Position numbers and translations under genes: made by a program
In this document: positions 28,320 to 36,356 of the stretch, one piece after another
How positions within the stretch are numbered: position 1 is the first letter of the stretch
Layout: each line of letters begins with the position of its first letter
DNA from: Magnetococcales bacterium
GTDB taxonomy: Bacteria; Pseudomonadota; Magnetococcia; Magnetococcales; DC0425bin3
Reading direction: 5' to 3'
Assembly: GCA_015229045.1 (NCBI GenBank)
Contig: JADGCJ010000016.1
Location: forward strand, 1-42,276
DNA length: 42,276 bases
The notes under the pieces: model-generated
What the model saw: only the letters and a program-made list of their open reading frames with translations
Told to the model about the DNA's origin: nothing
Database searches by the model: none

Positions 28320-30299
28320 TCATTGAACACTGTCCATCGCCAGCTGCCCGATCGTCTTGAGGATGGTCAGGGCGGCGATGGCCACGTCCGCGTCGGCGGC
28401 GGCGGCATCGCTCTGGGCATTGATGACGGTGGTCTCACCGGAAAGGACGTCGATCAGAGAGCGTCGTCCCTGAAGACGTTCCTCCTGGGCCAACCGTAAA
28501 AACTCCGCCGCAATCCGCACCTGATTGGCGAGATGGTCGGCATTCTCTCTGGCCGTGATGAGGCTCTGCCAGGCGTTGCGGGCCTGTTCTTCCACAGTCG
28601 TTGCAGTGTCCTGAAAACGCGAAGCGACCGCCAGCTTTTGCTCCCGGGCCGTATGCAGGGCATCGATACCCGCCAGTCCGGCATTGAAGGCATAGCTCAG
28701 CTCCATTTTGACCAGCTTGTCCTCCTTGTTGCCGGCGACTCCGGTATCATTGCGGCTGAATTTGGCCTCGCTGACCAGGTTGAGTTTGGGCGCCAGGGAG
28801 TCTGCCTTCACGCGATCGATCTCCAGATCGGCCGATGTCCGACCGAGTTCGGCATTCCTGAGTTGCAAGTTTCGCTCCCGGGTCAGGCGAAGGGCCTCCT
28901 CCAGGGAGGATGGGAACCGATCCTGCGGCATTCTCAGGGGGCGCACATCCTCTCTGCGCGGTGGATCGGCCTCAAATACGCTCCGATAACGGTTCATGGC
29001 ACTCACCAACCCCCCTTTGGCCCGGGAGTGGCGCGCCTGGGCACCGGCCAGTTGACTCTTGGCTTGCAGGACATCCGTAGGAAAACCACTGCCCAGATCG
29101 ACCCGACTCTCCTCGAGACCGGCCTGCTTCTGGATGTTGTCCACGGATTGCTGCGCAAACTCGGTCGTAACATAAGCGCGCAACAGGTTGATGTAGGCTG
29201 ACATCCCTTCCAGGAGCAAATCCTGTTTGGCCAGTTGCACACTGTTTTCCGCCTGTTGCACGGCGATGGCCGCTTTCGCGGTCTCCGCCGAGGTTTTGCC
29301 GAAATCCCAAAGGAGCTGATTGACGGAAAAATTGGTATGACGCATCGACAGATCGGTATTGGGCGTCTCTCCCGGGTTGTTGATCGATTCCCGCCCGGTA
29401 TCGCTGGTTATTTTCAGATCGGGAAAAAACCCGCCCCGGGTTTTGGCCAGAGCGGCGGTGGCAGCCCTGAGGTCAGCTTCCGCAGCCTTGATCCGGGCAT
29501 GCTGTTCCAACATACGTGTCAAGGCCTGGGGCAGGAGATCCGCTGTCGCTGTCACGCCCGCCAACCTCTCCGTTGACACCACCACAGGCCCCGCCAGTGC
29601 CGCGATCGACGACGCTTCAGGGACCGAAGATGTCTCCGCCAACAATGCCGAGGGCGCAGCAGTCATCACCGAAGAGGCTTCCGCCAGCAATGCCAGGGGC
29701 GTGGCGGAAGTCTCCATCGACGCTGCTTTCGATACTGGCAACCTGCCGGCAGGCAACAACCCGGGTGTCGGCAACGGACCAGGGGTCGGCAATGGATCAG
29801 GAGCCGACAACGAACCGGGAGTCGGCAACGGACCAGAGGTCAGCAACGGATCAGGGATCGGCAACGGATCAGACGTCGGCAACGGATCAGGCGTCGGCAA
29901 CGAACCAGAGGTCAGCAACGGATCAGGGATCGGCAACGGATCAGGCGTCGGCAACGAACCAGGAGTTGGCAACGGACCAGGAGTCGGCAACGAACCAGGA
30001 GTCGGCAACGAACCAGGAGTCGGCAACGGACCAGGGGTTGGCAGCCTGACTGCCGATGACGTTCCGACTGCTGTCGGTTTGTGCGTCGATGACGTCTTGG
30101 TTGCCGTCGGCCCGTCCGTCGCCCCTTCCACAGGCGATGCGATGGATGCCGTCATCATGCCAGAGGACAACACCCCCGGAGGTTGGGGAGCTTCCAACCC
30201 CAGGAGATCCGACCCTGCCGACGACACCGACCCTGCCCAAAGCAGGCCCAACGCCAAACCAAACAACAGGCGCCCGCGCGGAATTGCGAATCTCACCAC
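28320..30299 (-). CDS. TolC-family outer-membrane protein with Pro-rich hexapeptide-repeat N-terminus
   Basis: This 659-residue protein has a signal peptide (about 1-28, LLFGLALGLLWAGSVSSAG). An unusual spacer of about 200 residues follows. It contains some 16 imperfect hexapeptides of the LPTPGS/LPTPDP kind (86-181) and an Ala/Ser-rich stretch. A TolC outer-membrane efflux domain spans about 245-655. That domain shows the two helical-repeat halves: LPQALTRMLEQHARIKAAEADLR starts the first and SLEEALRLTRERNLQLRNAE the second. The family forms trimeric channels that complete type I secretion or efflux. The start is GTG at 30299. AAGGAG lies in the last codons of the upstream HlyD gene, only 3 bp away, indicating coupling. 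It converges with the solute-binding gene, 11 bp apart. Confidence 0.9.
   Translation of the reverse strand: MVRFAIPRGRLLFGLALGLLWAGSVSSAGSDLLGLEAPQPPGVLSSGMMTASIASPVEGATDGPTATKTSSTHKPTAVGTSSAVRLPTPGPLPTPGSLPTPGSLPTPGPLPTPGSLPTPDPLPIPDPLLTSGSLPTPDPLPTSDPLPIPDPLLTSGPLPTPGSLSAPDPLPTPGPLPTPGLLPAGRLPVSKAASMETSATPLALLAEASSVMTAAPSALLAETSSVPEASSIAALAGPVVVSTERLAGVTATADLLPQALTRMLEQHARIKAAEADLRAATAALAKTRGGFFPDLKITSDTGRESINNPGETPNTDLSMRHTNFSVNQLLWDFGKTSAETAKAAIAVQQAENSVQLAKQDLLLEGMSAYINLLRAYVTTEFAQQSVDNIQKQAGLEESRVDLGSGFPTDVLQAKSQLAGAQARHSRAKGGLVSAMNRYRSVFEADPPRREDVRPLRMPQDRFPSSLEEALRLTRERNLQLRNAELGRTSADLEIDRVKADSLAPKLNLVSEAKFSRNDTGVAGNKEDKLVKMELSYAFNAGLAGIDALHTAREQKLAVASRFQDTATTVEEQARNAWQSLITARENADHLANQVRIAAEFLRLAQEERLQGRRSLIDVLSGETTVINAQSDAAAADADVAIAALTILKTIGQLAMDSVQ
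29757..30044. repeat. 18-bp coding tandem repeat (16 units)
   Basis: About 16 imperfect 18-bp units such as GGCAACGGACCAGGAGTC encode the Leu-Pro-rich hexapeptides of the TolC-like protein. Variants alternate (LPTPGS, LPTPGP, LPTPDP, LPIPDP, LLTSGS). The block LPTPDP-to-LLTSG occurs twice, which points to expansion by slippage or unequal exchange. The unit length is a multiple of three, so copy-number change would not shift the frame. Confidence 0.9.
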
Positions 30300-30302
30300 A
30301 AA

Positions 30303-31634
30303 CTATCGCTCCTTGAATGCCTCCTGGACGGCCTTGCTCACGGGATGCAGGAGAGTCGCCAGTACGGAGCGACTGCCGAGAGTGATATCCACCTGGGCCA
30401 GCATGCCAGGCAGGATACGGTTGACACCCGGTATATCGCCGACAAAATCCTTGGCCAGAGTGACCACCCCCTTGTAGAAGGGCTGTCCTCCCTCCTGTAC
30501 CAGCGTACTGGGGGAGATGTCCTGCAATCGTCCGGGGAGAGTGCCAAAACGGGAAAACTCATAACTGCTCAATTTGACCATCACCTCCTGTCCCCGGGCT
30601 ATACGCCCCACCTCCTGAGGCGGAATACGCACCTCCACCTGCAAATGGTCGTTGACAGGAACAATCTGGGCCAGGGTCTCTCCCGGCTGCACCACGACGC
30701 CCGTGGTCTGCACCTTCAACTCCTGCACCAATCCTCGCACCGGACTGCGCACGTCCAGGCGTACCACCTGATCCGAAATCCGTGTCAAAGAGTCGCGGAT
30801 TTGCGAGAGTTCGTTCATGGTCACGGCAAGTTCGGTACCGGCATCGTGACGGGCATCGGTAACGAGCTTATCGCGACGCTTCAAGGTTTCCGTCAAGGCG
30901 CCGCGGATGTTGGCGATCTGCTTTTGCAGGCGTTCGACTTCACCCTGGGCTGTCAGGTTGGCGCGTTTTGTCTCCAGATAAATGACCCTGGAGATGGCCT
31001 GCCTCTCGACAAGATCCTGGCGAATTTTCAACATGTCGGCGGTCACGATCTCCTGTTGCTTGGCAATGTCGAGTGCATCCTGGACCTGTTTCAGGTCGGA
31101 ACGACGTTGGGCAATCTGGGCATCCAGCACCGCCAGATTGCCGTTCAGGGATTGTGACTGGTGTTGAAAATTTCTCTGCTGGGCAGCGACCGCAGCTGCA
31201 AAACGAGGAGAGATCTCCGAAAAATCAGGTTCCTTGCCGGCCTCGAAGGCACGCAGGCGAATGGCGTTGGCCTGGAGGGAGGCAATCTTCAATTCCGTCT
31301 GTTCCTGTTCCGGTACGCTCTGGTTCTGGTCCAGGCGAAACATGACCGCGCCTTTCTCCACGAGCTGACTCTCACGTACCAGAAGCTCCGCGACAATTCC
31401 CCCTTCCAGATGCTGTACCACATGGACGGATCCGCTGGGCATCACCTGGCCCTGCACATGGGAAACATCCTTGAGATCAGCCACCAGCGACCAGATCAGC
31501 AGGGGAAGAAAAACCAGCAGGACAATGCGCCAGGTATTGCGGATCAGCTCAGCCCCCCCCGTGTCCCGGACATCGCCGATGGCTTCCAGGGGACGTATCC
31601 GAAAAGGGTCAGGTTTTGCCGGAAACAGATTCAT
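30303..31634 (-). CDS. HlyD-type membrane fusion protein (second copy)
   Basis: This is a 443-residue adaptor protein for type I secretion. One transmembrane helix lies at about 33-52 (IVLLVFLPLLIWSLVADL). The HVVQHLEGGIVAELLVRES half-lipoyl motif follows, then a long coiled-coil hairpin (about 110-285), the second half-lipoyl SPVRGLVQEL and a beta-barrel end. I chose the ATG at 31634 because it overlaps the kinase stop as ATGA and directly precedes the conserved part. An in-frame ATG further upstream would add 54 residues unlike HlyD proteins and overlap the kinase gene. It is not a close copy of the HlyD protein near the PKS genes. No ABC ATPase is encoded in this operon. Confidence 0.92.
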   Translation of the reverse strand: MNLFPAKPDPFRIRPLEAIGDVRDTGGAELIRNTWRIVLLVFLPLLIWSLVADLKDVSHVQGQVMPSGSVHVVQHLEGGIVAELLVRESQLVEKGAVMFRLDQNQSVPEQEQTELKIASLQANAIRLRAFEAGKEPDFSEISPRFAAAVAAQQRNFQHQSQSLNGNLAVLDAQIAQRRSDLKQVQDALDIAKQQEIVTADMLKIRQDLVERQAISRVIYLETKRANLTAQGEVERLQKQIANIRGALTETLKRRDKLVTDARHDAGTELAVTMNELSQIRDSLTRISDQVVRLDVRSPVRGLVQELKVQTTGVVVQPGETLAQIVPVNDHLQVEVRIPPQEVGRIARGQEVMVKLSSYEFSRFGTLPGRLQDISPSTLVQEGGQPFYKGVVTLAKDFVGDIPGVNRILPGMLAQVDITLGSRSVLATLLHPVSKAVQEAFKER

Positions 31635-33538
31635 GATCGGGCAGGTCCATGTGCAAAGGTGGTGATCAGGCGAAAACCGCCATCCGCCGAACCGTGGTCG
31701 GGATGGCTCCGTCCACGGTAACCGGAACGCAAGAATACGGGACCGAAGCTCCAGGCACCACCGCGTCGACTCCGACAGGGGGTGTGTTCCTGGCAAAGAG
31801 GATTCTTTCGGGTCGCTTCGGGTTTGTCATACATCTGTCCATCGTGGCACTCGGAACACCACTCCCAAACGTTGCCGTGCATGTCGTGCAACCCAAAGGC
31901 ATTGGCTGGAAACAGGCCGACCGGGGTTGTCCCGCGACGATTCTCCCCTTTTTCACCGGCAGCGTAAACCCCATTGCCGTCATAATTGCAATGGCGGGTA
32001 TGCAGTGTGTCGCCAAAATGGAAAGGGGACTCCGTCCTGGCGCGGCAAGCGTACTCCCACTGGGCCTCGCTGGGCAGAGTGTACACGATACCGGAGTTCT
32101 GGCCAAGCCAGGACGCGAACTCCAGGGCATCGAACCAATCGACACAAACCACAGGATGGGTATCGTCCTGATCGAAACCCGGTTGCAACCAGTCCAGACG
32201 CTCCTGCCGTCCCCAGCCACTCTTGCCCATGCCGGTGGCCCATCCAACCTTTTGCGCATCGGTCAGAAAGAGCGTCGCCTCGGCAAAACGACGCCATTGG
32301 CCGCGTGTCACGGGGACAACTCCCATCCAGAAGCCGTCGAGTTCCACGCGATGCCGTGGCCGCTCCTGGGCGAACCATTCGGCATACTTCGTCTCACCGA
32401 AACTCTCCAGGAGATGGTCCCGTTCGGCATCCGTCTGGCCGATCAGGCAGCTTCCGGGTGGCACCCAGACCAATTCAAGACCAGCCACCGGGTCACGCCA
32501 AAGGGTGCCAGGTTCGGGGAAGGGCAGCGCTCGGGGTCGTGTCGCCCTGACCAGGGAGAGGTGGCTTGCCCGTTGCCGATCACGATCGGCCTCACGCTCC
32601 TGGCGCAGGGCGGCCACCAGATCGGCAAACGTGGGGAAACGCTCGCGGGGATCCTCCCGCAGGCAACGCTCCAGGATGGCCACACATTCGGGCAGATCCT
32701 GGCGTACCCCGGCTGACCAGTTGAATGCGTTATACTGTCGCCACGCGGCACGACAGGGCATGGTCAAAGGTTTCTCCTGGAACGGATGGTAACCCTCCAA
32801 AATGAGAAAACCTATGAGGCCATAGCTGTAAACAAGCGCAGTTTCGCTGACAAGCGACGTTTTCTTGTCGATGAGTTCGGGGGCCAGATAGGCATCGGCG
32901 GTATCCACCCTGGAGTAGTCCGCCGCCCCCTCGCGAAACAGGCTGCCGACATCGATGATGCCCAGCTCCAGCGGACCCTGCTGGCATCGATGCAGGAGAA
33001 TGTTGTCCGGTTTCAGATCCGTAACCAGAAAACCCGTCTCCTGACGCAGGCGCAACAAGGATTCCGCCAGGTTGAGGAGCAGGGCACGTTTCCGGACCGG
33101 AGTGTAGCATTTTTCCTTCAGCAGGTGCTGGATACACCCCTTCAATTCCCAGGGCCAATAATCCATGTAGATGAGCCCATAGATGGCCACAGGGGAGTCG
33201 GGACTCATCTCCCGATACTGGAAATGGTCCCGAATACGCACCAGGCTGGCATGATGCAGTCTCTCCCAGCTGGTTTTGATCTGGACCCAATCCCGGGTGA
33301 TGTGTTCCCGATTGTCCATGCTGCCATCGGCGGCCTCTGCCGTGCGAAAGGCGAGAGGCAGGATTTTGACGGCCACCCTCTTCCACGCATCCTCGGCGAG
33401 AAACACCTGACCGTAGGCGCCGCTCCCCAGCAAACGAACGGCGCGGTAACCGGGCGTAAAATGGCCGATCATCCGCGCCGCATCGTCAAGGGAGAGCCTG
33501 CCTTCAGGTTTGGCTGCGTTATTCCCTTCAATGTGCAT
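31631..33538 (-). CDS. Ser/Thr protein kinase fused to FGE/SUMF1-like domain
   Basis: This 635-residue cytoplasmic protein has no visible membrane segment or signal peptide. The N-terminal kinase domain (about 30-312) shows the Gly loop GSGAYG, VAVK (Lys58), TDLKPDN (Asp174), DVG in place of DFG (Asp196) and YLAPEL. The residue before the catalytic Asp is Thr, not Arg, so it is a non-RD kinase. Residues about 350-630 form a formylglycine-generating-enzyme-like domain (LVWVPPGSCLIGQ, FWMGVVPVTRGQW, MHGNVWEWC, RRGGAWSFGP, GFRLI). The Cys residues expected in the RxCR-like region of true FGE after GGAW are missing (FLRSGYRG), so sulfatase activation is unlikely. Related FGE-like domains serve other oxidative or binding roles. 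It lies between TolC-SPOR (6 bp) and HlyD (4-bp overlap), suggesting control of secretion. Confidence 0.9.
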   Translation of the reverse strand: MHIEGNNAAKPEGRLSLDDAARMIGHFTPGYRAVRLLGSGAYGQVFLAEDAWKRVAVKILPLAFRTAEAADGSMDNREHITRDWVQIKTSWERLHHASLVRIRDHFQYREMSPDSPVAIYGLIYMDYWPWELKGCIQHLLKEKCYTPVRKRALLLNLAESLLRLRQETGFLVTDLKPDNILLHRCQQGPLELGIIDVGSLFREGAADYSRVDTADAYLAPELIDKKTSLVSETALVYSYGLIGFLILEGYHPFQEKPLTMPCRAAWRQYNAFNWSAGVRQDLPECVAILERCLREDPRERFPTFADLVAALRQEREADRDRQRASHLSLVRATRPRALPFPEPGTLWRDPVAGLELVWVPPGSCLIGQTDAERDHLLESFGETKYAEWFAQERPRHRVELDGFWMGVVPVTRGQWRRFAEATLFLTDAQKVGWATGMGKSGWGRQERLDWLQPGFDQDDTHPVVCVDWFDALEFASWLGQNSGIVYTLPSEAQWEYACRARTESPFHFGDTLHTRHCNYDGNGVYAAGEKGENRRGTTPVGLFPANAFGLHDMHGNVWEWCSECHDGQMYDKPEATRKNPLCQEHTPCRSRRGGAWSFGPVFLRSGYRGRSHPDHGSADGGFRLITTFAHGPARS

Positions 33539-33544
33539 GGTTCT

Positions 33545-35824
33545 CTAAGGTTTCTGCCACTCTTGCCAGTCGGGGTTCTTGATCCAACCAACCACCAGAC
33601 CTGTCTGCGCAGAGAGGGCCTTTGTCGTTCTCAAGACATCGTGGTAACTGGCGAAGGGGCCAACCAGGAGGCGAACTATCTTCTTGCCATCCGGTGTACG
33701 CACGGCATCCACCCAGCTGGGTATGTTTTCGGCGGCCAGGTCGTCGGCCAGGCGGCGGCACTCCTGTTCATTGCGATAAGCTCCCAGATGGATGAGGTAG
33801 GGACCATTCCTCAAGAGCTGCCGTTGTTCCGGATAAGTATCCCTGGCCGGGTTGGCCATGGGCAGGGAAGCGCCAATGGCCGTGCTCTTGTCGTACTCCG
33901 CAGGATCGACGGCACTGGCCAGGGCCATCGTTGGCATATACTGACGCAGAATGTTGGCAACAGCCCGATGTGCGCGCTCGGGAACAACCTTTTCCGCAAG
34001 AATCGCCGAGGTGTACACCTCCAGCAGGTTGTCGAGGGCATTGGTCGTCTCGGGATTGCTGGCCAGGTTGCTGTCCAGTTTACCAGCCGTGCCGCCAGGT
34101 GTCTCGCTGATCTGGCTGGATGGCGTTTTGACGATATTTTGACGAACCAGTGTTTCTTCCTGGGCAGGCCCTGTCGCACTCTTCTTCAGGTTCTCGGTGA
34201 GCTGCCCAATGGCATCCATCAGCAAATCTTCGGTCAGGTCATGGCCTTTTTTATATTTTTTCTCTTCGGGAACCTTGTGTTCCGGTTCCGTCTGGGTACC
34301 ACTCTCCTCTTTTTCCGGTTTTTCCGGCTTGCTGGCCTGCTCCGGTTTGGCAACCCGCACCGCTTGCAGATGGGTCAAACCGCTGCGAGTCGTCAAATCC
34401 ATGGCGGCCAACACCGCCGGCTTGTTGCCCCGGCTGTCTCTGGCTCTGTCCGTCTCCAGCAGAGTGACAAACGAGGTCGGCGAATCCGGGCGCAGGGGAA
34501 CCCCCAGGGCTTGCCAGAGCCGGACTCGCGCCAACTGCTCCTGGTAGCGGTTGCGGATCAGGTTGGTGTTCAGGGTCAACACCTCATATTGAACATCGAG
34601 CAACTCCAACAAGGTACGGGTTCCGGCCTGAAACTCCTCCTCCATGCCGGCCAAGGCCCGCTCGCTCGACTGCAACGCCTTGGTCAGCCAGATGATGGAG
34701 ACCTGTTGATTCTTTATATCCATTCTGGCCTGGTTGACATCGCGCATGGCCTGGTTGCGCAGGGCTTGCAATTGGGCCATGCTGTTCTCTTTGCGGCCCT
34801 TGGCTTCGCGAATGCGGGCGTTGGTCTCACCGCCGCTGAACAGGGGAACGTTGAGACTGACCAGCAGGGTTTGGGCATCGACGGTATCCTTGACCGATGT
34901 GCCTGAACTGCCGCCCAGCTCCGAATCCCAAGTGCGGCTGGCCTGATAGCTCAGGTCCACGGTCGGATAGTGGGAGGAGCGTTCAATCTTGACCGCAACC
35001 TGGGCCGCCTCCAGACGAGCTTCGGCTGCCTGGATATCCGGTCTGTTTTCAATCCACTTTTGCAGTTGCTCCTGCATCTTTTCCGGCTCTTCCCAATCCA
35101 CCGGCTCCCGCCAGGAAAGCTCCGGCAGGGTCATATCCGGCGACGGGTTGGCACCAACCACCTCCCGAAAGGCGATGGCTGCCTTTTCCAGGGTGTTGAG
35201 AGACTGGACGTAGGTCGCTTCGGCCTGTTCGGCACGGGATGATGACGTCTCCACATCGGTTGCCGTCGATTCGCCAGCCTTTTGACGGACACGGTTCACA
35301 TCCCGATGGCGCTTCGTCACTTTGCGATATTTCTCCCCGAGGTCAAGAACCTCCTTGGCCTCAAGCCAATTGGCGGAGACCGTAGCCACACTCATGGCCA
35401 CCTGCTGCCGGGCATCTTCCATGTCGGCCAGGGCGGCCCGCACCACGGCATCGCTCTGGTCATGCCCCAGGGCATCGTGCCGATTGTAAAGCGGCTGCCG
35501 CAGGGAGAGCGCCACAACGGACGAGAGATTTTTGCTGGTCACATTTCGATTGACGTAGTGGGTTTCGTCATAGACATTCTTTCCAGCCCGCAGATTCGCC
35601 AGAGGCAGGAGTTTGGCCAGCGTCTTGGGGTTCTCTTCCAGCGTGGCGCGCAGCAGGGCCTCCGCCTTGTGAATCTGCGGATTGCTGGCCTGGGCATTGT
35701 CCACAGCCGTCCAAAATGAACGTATATCCGCCCCTCCAGGTTGGTGTACCAACAGGATGATCAGGGAGACACACCCCCCGATCACCGTCGAACGTTTCCA
35801 AAACACACAGGGAGAATGCGGCAT
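33545..35824 (-). CDS. TolC-family outer-membrane protein with C-terminal SPOR domain
   Basis: This 759-residue protein has a signal peptide (about 10-31, VIGGCVSLIILLV). The TolC domain spans about 35-455. It opens FWTAVDNAQASNPQIHKAEA, and the second half has NRPDIQAAEARLEAAQ and GTRTLLELLDVQYEVL. A Lys/Glu/Pro-rich linker follows (about 485-525), then a poorly defined helical region. A SPOR domain ends the protein (about 674-750, GPYLIHLGAYRNEQECRRLA and IVRLLVGPF). SPOR domains bind denuded peptidoglycan, so the channel is probably tethered to the wall or placed at division or polar sites. The ATG is backed by GAGGGG six bases upstream. It is the first gene of the four-gene operon. Confidence 0.9.
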   Translation of the reverse strand: MPHSPCVFWKRSTVIGGCVSLIILLVHQPGGADIRSFWTAVDNAQASNPQIHKAEALLRATLEENPKTLAKLLPLANLRAGKNVYDETHYVNRNVTSKNLSSVVALSLRQPLYNRHDALGHDQSDAVVRAALADMEDARQQVAMSVATVSANWLEAKEVLDLGEKYRKVTKRHRDVNRVRQKAGESTATDVETSSSRAEQAEATYVQSLNTLEKAAIAFREVVGANPSPDMTLPELSWREPVDWEEPEKMQEQLQKWIENRPDIQAAEARLEAAQVAVKIERSSHYPTVDLSYQASRTWDSELGGSSGTSVKDTVDAQTLLVSLNVPLFSGGETNARIREAKGRKENSMAQLQALRNQAMRDVNQARMDIKNQQVSIIWLTKALQSSERALAGMEEEFQAGTRTLLELLDVQYEVLTLNTNLIRNRYQEQLARVRLWQALGVPLRPDSPTSFVTLLETDRARDSRGNKPAVLAAMDLTTRSGLTHLQAVRVAKPEQASKPEKPEKEESGTQTEPEHKVPEEKKYKKGHDLTEDLLMDAIGQLTENLKKSATGPAQEETLVRQNIVKTPSSQISETPGGTAGKLDSNLASNPETTNALDNLLEVYTSAILAEKVVPERAHRAVANILRQYMPTMALASAVDPAEYDKSTAIGASLPMANPARDTYPEQRQLLRNGPYLIHLGAYRNEQECRRLADDLAAENIPSWVDAVRTPDGKKIVRLLVGPFASYHDVLRTTKALSAQTGLVVGWIKNPDWQEWQKP

Positions 35825-36011
35825 GGGAAACCCCTCGCCAGAAAAGGACTGTGAAAAGACTCGGCAAGGGGAACAGCAATACCCGGGCCAATCATATCCA
35901 AACGATGGATGGGGCGATCTTCTGGAAAACCCCGACCGGCAAGGCCGGACACCGGGTCCCGGAATGGACGCAGTTTGATTGTCTGAAAGGTAACGTCAAT
36001 TTACTCTGGCC

Positions 36012-36226
36012 CAGGGCAATCGCATTTAAACTGCGTTTACTTTGGGACACGTCGTTTTTCTTGTTTGGAAAAAAAGTTGGTATGAAAGACTTTATCGGGG
36101 CTTCGCCCCAAACCCCGCAAGGGCTCTGCCCTTGACCCGCCAGGGAGCCAGCTCCCTGGACCCCGTTTTGACAGGTCCCCGAATCACCATTCATGGTCCT
36201 CGAAAATCTCAAATGCGATTGCCCTG
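36012..36226. mobile_element. MITE-like element, 215 bp with 16-bp perfect inverted repeats
   Basis: CAGGGCAATCGCATTT (36012-36027) is the exact reverse complement of AAATGCGATTGCCCTG (36211-36226). The enclosed DNA is mostly the hairpin repeat copy B and has no transposase. Perfect ends with a short noncoding interior suggest a non-autonomous transposable element. I see no clear target-site duplication. Confidence 0.5.
36028..36172 (+). repeat. Dispersed hairpin repeat, copy B (complete)
   Basis: An AT-rich lead (AAACTGCGTTTACTTTGGGA) runs to ATGAAAGACTTTATC. Three consecutive hairpins follow: GGGGC-TTC-GCCCC (36097-36109), AAGGGC-TCT-GCCCTT (36119-36133) and CCAGGGAGC-CA-GCTCCCTGG (36140-36159). 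The tail is ACCCCGTTTTG. The lead and first hairpin recur at 42201-42276, and the hairpin section recurs, degraded, at 11269-11356. A short frame from its ATG ends after 17 residues, so it is probably noncoding. Confidence 0.88.
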
Positions 36227-36356
36227 ACCCCGATTCGTTGCCCGGTGCTGAATAGTTACAAACATGCTACCCTCGGAAATCGGAACGCAGTCAAAATCGG
36301 CCCGTTTGGCGGCGGGTCGACACCAACGAAGGTGCAAGCAACGCAGGGGATCGTCG

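Larger units (their letters stand above)
35825..36356. other. Intergenic region between divergent operons
   Basis: These 532 bp carry no credible gene. The middle is a repeat element within inverted repeats (36012-36226). The left part (35825-36011) should hold the promoter of the TolC-SPOR operon, and the right part (36227-36356) that of the copper efflux operon. I could not pick reliable promoter boxes. A copper-responsive CueR or CusR operator is plausible but not recognised. The ribosome site AGGGG precedes the efflux ATG by 8 nt. Confidence 0.6.

Noticed and set aside
29757..30044. Possible CRISPR array
   Set aside because: The units are contiguous 18-bp coding repeats with no spacers, in frame within a TolC gene.
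31635..31796. Longer N-terminus for the second HlyD gene
   Set aside because: The 54 extra residues resemble no HlyD, overlap the kinase gene antisense-free coding end, and the ATGA overlap at 31634 is a standard coupled start.
31980..32380. Sulfatase-activating (formylglycine-generating) activity for the kinase fusion
   Set aside because: The Cys pair needed by true FGE is missing in the C-terminal motif region, and no sulfatase gene is nearby.
35892..36212. 106-residue open frame on the minus strand in the intergenic region
   Set aside because: It runs through the hairpin repeat and inverted repeats, has no ribosome site and no family resemblance. Its only interest is that its frame matches the repeat-derived peptide in the PKS.
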